Source of the DNA: JAKPCT01 sp029553165
GTDB lineage: Bacteria > Bacillota > UBA4882 > UBA8346
NCBI GenBank assembly: GCA_035359995.1
Contig: DAORZT010000083.1
Coordinates: 1-8,754 of the forward strand
Length of the DNA: 8,754 bases
Direction of reading: 5' to 3'
Notes under the pieces: model-generated
Seen by the model: the letters and a program-made list of their open reading frames with translations, nothing else
Databases searched by the model: none
Told to the model about the DNA's origin: nothing
Translations under genes and position numbers: made by a program
In this document: piece after piece, positions 5,145 to 8,754 of the stretch
How positions within the stretch are numbered: the first letter of the stretch is position 1
Layout of the letters: every line of letters begins with the position of its first letter

Positions 5145-6272
5145 ATGGATGTGATAACGTTGATGATTACAATTCGAAATGATGAACGGGGTATTTTATT
5201 TAAAGACGGTAACTATCTTCGTCATTTAAAACCCGGAAAATACTTTTTTTGGCAACCTTTTTTTAATTATAAAGTTGTTGTTGTTAATGTTAATAAACCG
5301 TTTTTTATTGAAGGTAAGGATTTTAACCTGTTTCAGCATGACCAAAACTTGCTGGAGGAACTGGTTGTCATCGATGTCAAAGATTATGAGCTGGTTTTGC
5401 ATTTTGAGGACGGCAAGTTTTCCGATGTCTACCAGGCAGGTAAGTATGCTTTTTGGAATGTCTTGAAAAAGCATGAGTTTGTTGTTGTTGATACCCGGCA
5501 GCCAATAGTTGATCCCCAGCTCTATCCGATATTGTCCAACCCTAAATTGGAAGGTTGTTTTAAATATTTAGAGATTGGGGCATATGAGAAAGGTCTGTTA
5601 TATTTCAACAACCAGTTTCAAAAAGTACTGGAACCGGGAATCTATTATTATTGGAACGGGATGGTCAATATAACAGTTGCCAAAATTGACATGCGTCAAC
5701 AACAAATTGATATGACCGGACAAGAGATTATGACCGAGGATAAGATTACTTTACGGATTAATTTTGTCTGCCAGTATAAAATAGTTGATCCGGTTAAGTA
5801 TGTTGAAATTAAGTCTCATGAAGAACAGATGTATATTTTGCTTCAACTGATTTTAAGAGAATATGTCGGTACCTTAAAATTAGATGATCTTTTAGCTAAA
5901 AAACGGGAAATAGGCGAATTTGTACTAGCGCGGCTGCAGGAACGGAATGCCGAATTTGGCGTGGTTTTTTTGAGCGCAGGTGTTAAGGATATTATTTTAC
6001 CTGGAGAGATTCGAGAAATTTTGAATACGGTCCTGATTGCCGAAAAGAAAGCGCAGGCTAATGTGATTACTCGTCGCGAGGAGACAGCTTCAACCCGGAG
6101 CTTATTGAACACAGCAAAACTGATGGATGAGAATCAAACCTTATACCGTCTTAAAGAACTAGAGTTTTTAGAAAAAATATGCGATAAAATCGGTCATATC
6201 TCTTTGACGGGTGGAGGCGGCTTATTAGAACAGCTTAACGCTTTGCTTGCCGAACGAAAAGAACGAAAGTAA
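5145..6272 (+). CDS. Slipin-type SPFH/Band-7 protein with triplicated N-terminal motif
   Basis: This 375-residue SPFH (prohibitin/stomatin/slipin) protein has its Band-7 domain at about 140-310 and the typical slipin tail REETASTRSLLNTAKLM (311-327), followed by a helical LKELEFLEKI segment. SPFH proteins oligomerise into ring or cage-like scaffolds, often at membranes. Before the domain there are three copies of a motif of the form E-x-G-x-L-x-x-x-x-G followed by PGxYxxW: 13-36, 80-104 and 147-170. No N-terminal membrane helix is seen, unlike classical slipins, so a soluble scaffold is plausible. ATG 5145 is chosen; TTG 5139 and ATG 5163 are alternatives, and none has a good Shine-Dalgarno. 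Slipin-like SPFH genes are known neighbours of bacterial RNA repair genes, which fits Pnkp/Hen1 upstream. A strong terminator follows. Confidence 0.9.
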   Translation: MDVITLMITIRNDERGILFKDGNYLRHLKPGKYFFWQPFFNYKVVVVNVNKPFFIEGKDFNLFQHDQNLLEELVVIDVKDYELVLHFEDGKFSDVYQAGKYAFWNVLKKHEFVVVDTRQPIVDPQLYPILSNPKLEGCFKYLEIGAYEKGLLYFNNQFQKVLEPGIYYYWNGMVNITVAKIDMRQQQIDMTGQEIMTEDKITLRINFVCQYKIVDPVKYVEIKSHEEQMYILLQLILREYVGTLKLDDLLAKKREIGEFVLARLQERNAEFGVVFLSAGVKDIILPGEIREILNTVLIAEKKAQANVITRREETASTRSLLNTAKLMDENQTLYRLKELEFLEKICDKIGHISLTGGGGLLEQLNALLAERKERK

Positions 6273-6303
6273 ACAGGATATGTTCCGAATTGCAAAAATT
6301 ACC

Positions 6304-6344
6304 AACTCATCATCTCAAAGAACAGGTGATGAGTTTTTCTTTTT
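6304..6344 (+). terminator. Intrinsic terminator after the SPFH gene
   Basis: ACTCATCATCT (6305-6315) pairs with AGGTGATGAGT (6324-6334) over 11 bp with one T-G wobble. The loop is CAAAGAAC, followed by TTTTTCTTTTT. This is a convincing rho-independent terminator. It is the only strong one after Hen1, so it probably ends the Hen1-Pnkp-ncRNA-SPFH transcript. Confidence 0.9.
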
Positions 6345-6375
6345 GTACAATTAGTTTCAACATACTACTTTCTAC

Positions 6376-6404
6376 TTGAATAAAAGCCAAAAATGGGATA
6401 AATT
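6376..6404 (+). promoter_or_regulatory. Candidate sigma-70/A-type promoter for the wall hydrolase
   Basis: TTGAAT (6376-6381) and TAAATT (6399-6404) are separated by 17 bp. Each matches four of six consensus bases. The pair lies just past the SPFH terminator and about 40 bp before the next start codon, where a new promoter is expected. Confidence 0.35.
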
Positions 6405-6444
6405 TATTAAGTGTTGGTAATTTTGTTTTAAGGGTGACTTTTTG

Positions 6445-8244
6445 ATGAGGAAAAAATACAGCATTTTTGGCATCAGCATTCTTCTTTTGTTAGCTGTAAA
6501 CATTTCCGTAGCCGCTCTTCCGGTCAGAACGATGGACAATACCAGGCTTGAGATGTTCGATCCTGATTACTGGATTGAGAAGATAGACGAACAAAACAAA
6601 GTTATCATGACGCTTGCAGAGATTCAAGACTATAACCGGGAGATAATTAGACAACTTCCGAATGTTACTTATGACCTGGCTTCATTCCCGGCCAAGTTTA
6701 GCAAAGAAGCGCTTTTTAAACATGTGGACATTCCTTTCCCCAAGACGAGATTATTTATTAGGGGAAAAGAGTTGACTGATGAGTATATCTTCACACTTCG
6801 GGAGCGGCTAAATCTTGATGCGATCAAAGAAGTGAATGAAGTTAAATATGGTTTTACCGTCAAGCGGGCCAATCTGAAGATGTTTCCCACTCATGATATT
6901 ATAAGTGATGCCGCTAATGATCCTGCTTTTGATCAATTTCAGTATACGGCAGTGCTTGCTTATGAACCGGTGTTGGTCTTACATCAAAGTTTGGATCAAC
7001 AATGGTTTTATATCTACATGTATAATTGCACAGGGTGGGTGCCTGCCACAGCTGTTGCCATCTGCCCGGATAAGGAAAGTTGGCTAAAAGCGCAGCAACT
7101 GGCAGACAATCAATTTTTGGTTGTTACTGCCAATAAAATTAAGTTAGATGTCAATCTGGAGTCTCCTGAAGTCTCCGAGTTAGAGTTGTCGATGGGGACG
7201 ATCCTGCCACTGGCTCCGGAAACGGAGATCCCTTCATTGATTGATGGCCGGGCTCCTTATGATGGTTATGTTGTTAAGTTATTAGTCCGTAATCAAAGGG
7301 GAGAGCTTGACCATCGGTTTGCTTTAGTGCCGGTTTCCAAGGATGTCTCCTTGGGATATCTGAAGTTTACCCGGCAAAATGTTATCAGGCAAGTCTTTAA
7401 AATGCACGGTGATCGTTACGGGTGGGGCGGAATGTTAAATGCCAGAGACTGTTCTTCCTTGGTACTGGAAACCTACCGTTGTTTTGGTTTCAGACTGCCG
7501 CGAAATACTGCTTCGCAAGCGAAGTGCCCGGGAAGAACCCTTAATTTTGTTGGTTTAAGTATCAAAGAAAGAGAAGCGATGCTTGGTGAATTAGGACCGG
7601 GAGCAGCTTTGTATTTTCCCGGACATACAATGATTTATATTGGAAAAGATCAAGGCCGTTATTATGTGATTAGCGCGCTTGGAACATTTGGCAATAATCC
7701 AGGTGATTATCAGACTGCTAAATCAACCAGGACCCGCACCGTAGTGATTAATGAACTTAATCTGAAGCGGGTTAACGGACAAAGTTGGCTTGAAGCGCTT
7801 ACAGTGGGAAAACAATTCGAAACGATCAAATTTACGGATCTGGATGGCTATAGTAAAAAGCAGCTGATCGAGGATTATGCCAATCGCTTAATAATAGCCG
7901 AGAGAGCCATTGGGAAGTTTGAACCGTCAGCCTTGATGACTCAGGCAGAGTTTGTTTCGGTTTTGACTAAAATATTCAAGGTTGATCAACAGCAACTAAA
8001 GTCAAGTAAATATTACAGTCCGAACCGGGAGGTTGACTATCAATATTTAGAATCAGTAGTAATTATGTTGTTGAAGGATAATGGTTTATTCAAAAATAGC
8101 TTTAAGGCCAAAAAAGTTGTCAGTAATATCTTGAAGGTAAATGAAACACAGGAAAAGCTTAATAAAAAAGACTGTCTGACCAGGTATGAAATAATAGTTA
8201 TTCTTGATAACTTGAAAAAATATATCAATCAGTCTAAAAAGTAA
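6445..8244 (+). CDS. Secreted SH3 / NlpC-P60 cell-wall peptidase with SLH-like tail
   Basis: The 599-residue preprotein starts at ATG 6445, seven bases after AAGGGTGA; TTG 6442 is a poorer alternative. Residues 1-24 form a signal peptide (MRKK, then a hydrophobic ISILLLLAV core). An NlpC/P60-stabilising N-terminal region (about 30-140) is followed by bacterial SH3 domains. The first (about 140-205) shows LKMFPTHD, AVLAYEPVLVLHQS and GWVPATAVA, and a second is around 222-297. The C40 peptidase domain (about 305-440) has catalytic C336 in ARDCSSL and H394 in FPGHTMIYIG. Ser410 occupies the place where Spr has its third catalytic His. The region 461-509 (FTDLDGYSKKQ ... FEPSALMTQAEF) looks like one S-layer-homology repeat, suggesting wall anchoring. 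It likely cleaves peptidoglycan stem peptides. It has its own promoter candidate and no terminator before the convergent kinase gene. Confidence 0.92.
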   Translation: MRKKYSIFGISILLLLAVNISVAALPVRTMDNTRLEMFDPDYWIEKIDEQNKVIMTLAEIQDYNREIIRQLPNVTYDLASFPAKFSKEALFKHVDIPFPKTRLFIRGKELTDEYIFTLRERLNLDAIKEVNEVKYGFTVKRANLKMFPTHDIISDAANDPAFDQFQYTAVLAYEPVLVLHQSLDQQWFYIYMYNCTGWVPATAVAICPDKESWLKAQQLADNQFLVVTANKIKLDVNLESPEVSELELSMGTILPLAPETEIPSLIDGRAPYDGYVVKLLVRNQRGELDHRFALVPVSKDVSLGYLKFTRQNVIRQVFKMHGDRYGWGGMLNARDCSSLVLETYRCFGFRLPRNTASQAKCPGRTLNFVGLSIKEREAMLGELGPGAALYFPGHTMIYIGKDQGRYYVISALGTFGNNPGDYQTAKSTRTRTVVINELNLKRVNGQSWLEALTVGKQFETIKFTDLDGYSKKQLIEDYANRLIIAERAIGKFEPSALMTQAEFVSVLTKIFKVDQQQLKSSKYYSPNREVDYQYLESVVIMLLKDNGLFKNSFKAKKVVSNILKVNETQEKLNKKDCLTRYEIIVILDNLKKYINQSKK

Positions 8245-8262
8245 TTTGATCCGTTTGCAGAA

Positions 8263-8754
8263 TCATCTCTTAGGTAAAACAATAGTAAACGTTGCTCCCT
8301 TGCCAACACCTTCGCTGTCTACGGAGATACTGCCACCAATCTCTGTTAAATAATTGGCGCAGGTGTGAAGGCCAAATCCATGGCCATTTTTTTTGGTGGT
8401 AAATCCATATGTGAAAAGTTTAGTAACAGTTTCAGGGCTAATACCATGACCGGTATCTTTGATTTTAATAACCGGTCTTTCTTCTTGGTCAAGCAACAAA
8501 TCCAATGTTAAGACTCTTTCATCCGAAGGAGTATTTTCCATTGCTTCAATTGCATTTTTGATAATATTTACTAAAATGTGGATCAGTTTGGTCCTTTGGA
8601 CAAGGTAAGGATCGAGTGATGCATAATTTTTAATGACTTGAATGTTGTACTTAATAATTCTTGATGTTTCAATTTTTAGGGCCGTTTCAACCAGATCTGT
8701 TAAATCGCTCTTGAGTTCCAGTACGGTATCAAAATTATTACGGGCATGATCTTG
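8263..8754 (-). CDS. Sensor histidine kinase, C-terminal ATPase part, cut by window end
   Basis: The last 163 residues are visible; the N-terminus lies beyond the window. The GHKL ATPase domain is complete: N-box NIIKNAIEA (63-71 of the visible part), G1 box DTGHGI (100-105), an F-box-like LFTYGFTTKK (113-122), G2 box GHGFGLH (124-130), and a C-terminal GATFTIVLP strand. The phospho-acceptor His and any sensor domain are not in view; the HARNNFD segment at the edge is too close to the ATPase domain to be called an H-box. It belongs to a two-component phosphorelay, partner unknown. It is convergent with the wall hydrolase with 18 bp between stops. The frame stays open to the window edge, so Met at 8541 is internal and not the start. 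Confidence 0.93.
   Translation of the reverse strand, partial: QDHARNNFDTVLELKSDLTDLVETALKIETSRIIKYNIQVIKNYASLDPYLVQRTKLIHILVNIIKNAIEAMENTPSDERVLTLDLLLDQEERPVIKIKDTGHGISPETVTKLFTYGFTTKKNGHGFGLHTCANYLTEIGGSISVDSEGVGKGATFTIVLPKR

Overview
The window looks like a chromosomal stretch from a moderately low-GC, Gram-positive-type bacterium, probably Clostridia-like Bacillota. This rests on the form of the tRNA-Leu(UAA) gene with encoded CCA, purine-rich Shine-Dalgarno sequences, and a secreted NlpC/P60 hydrolase with an S-layer-homology-like tail. The taxonomic call is an inference.

Layout. (1) Positions 1-53 hold the 3' part of tRNA-Leu(UAA). Its last bases and 34 bp of downstream flank recur in a 155-bp tandem repeat (188-342, then a 55-bp partial copy to 397). 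A 100-N assembly gap (88-187) sits exactly at a repeat-unit boundary. (2) Positions 477-4435 encode a translationally coupled pair: Hen1 (RNA 3'-terminal ribose 2'-O-methyltransferase) and Pnkp (5' kinase / 2',3' phosphatase / ligase-like adenylyltransferase). Together they form the bacterial Pnkp/Hen1 system, which repairs and marks RNAs cut by ribotoxins. (3) Positions 4436-5144 have no long gene but are dense in structure: a small HEAT-like reading frame, a circularly permuted tRNA-like RNA resembling bacterial Y RNAs (YrlA type), two strong hairpins and a 33-codon reading frame. (4) Positions 5145-6272 encode a slipin-type SPFH/Band-7 protein with three N-terminal copies of a short motif, ending at a strong intrinsic terminator (6304-6344). 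(5) Positions 6445-8244 encode a secreted SH3/NlpC-P60 cell-wall hydrolase. It is convergent with the C-terminal part of a histidine kinase (8263-8754, minus strand) that runs off the window.

Working model. Hen1, Pnkp, the tRNA-like RNA and the SPFH protein lie on one strand with no obvious terminator between them, and probably form one RNA-damage-repair locus. The RNA keeps a D-arm, a T-arm and a UAA-anticodon-like arm, but its acceptor helix is closed by a loop. It could act as a Ro/Y-RNA-type scaffold, or as a decoy or sensor for anticodon nucleases. No Ro60/TROVE gene or toxin is visible in the window. The wall hydrolase and the kinase look unrelated to this locus.
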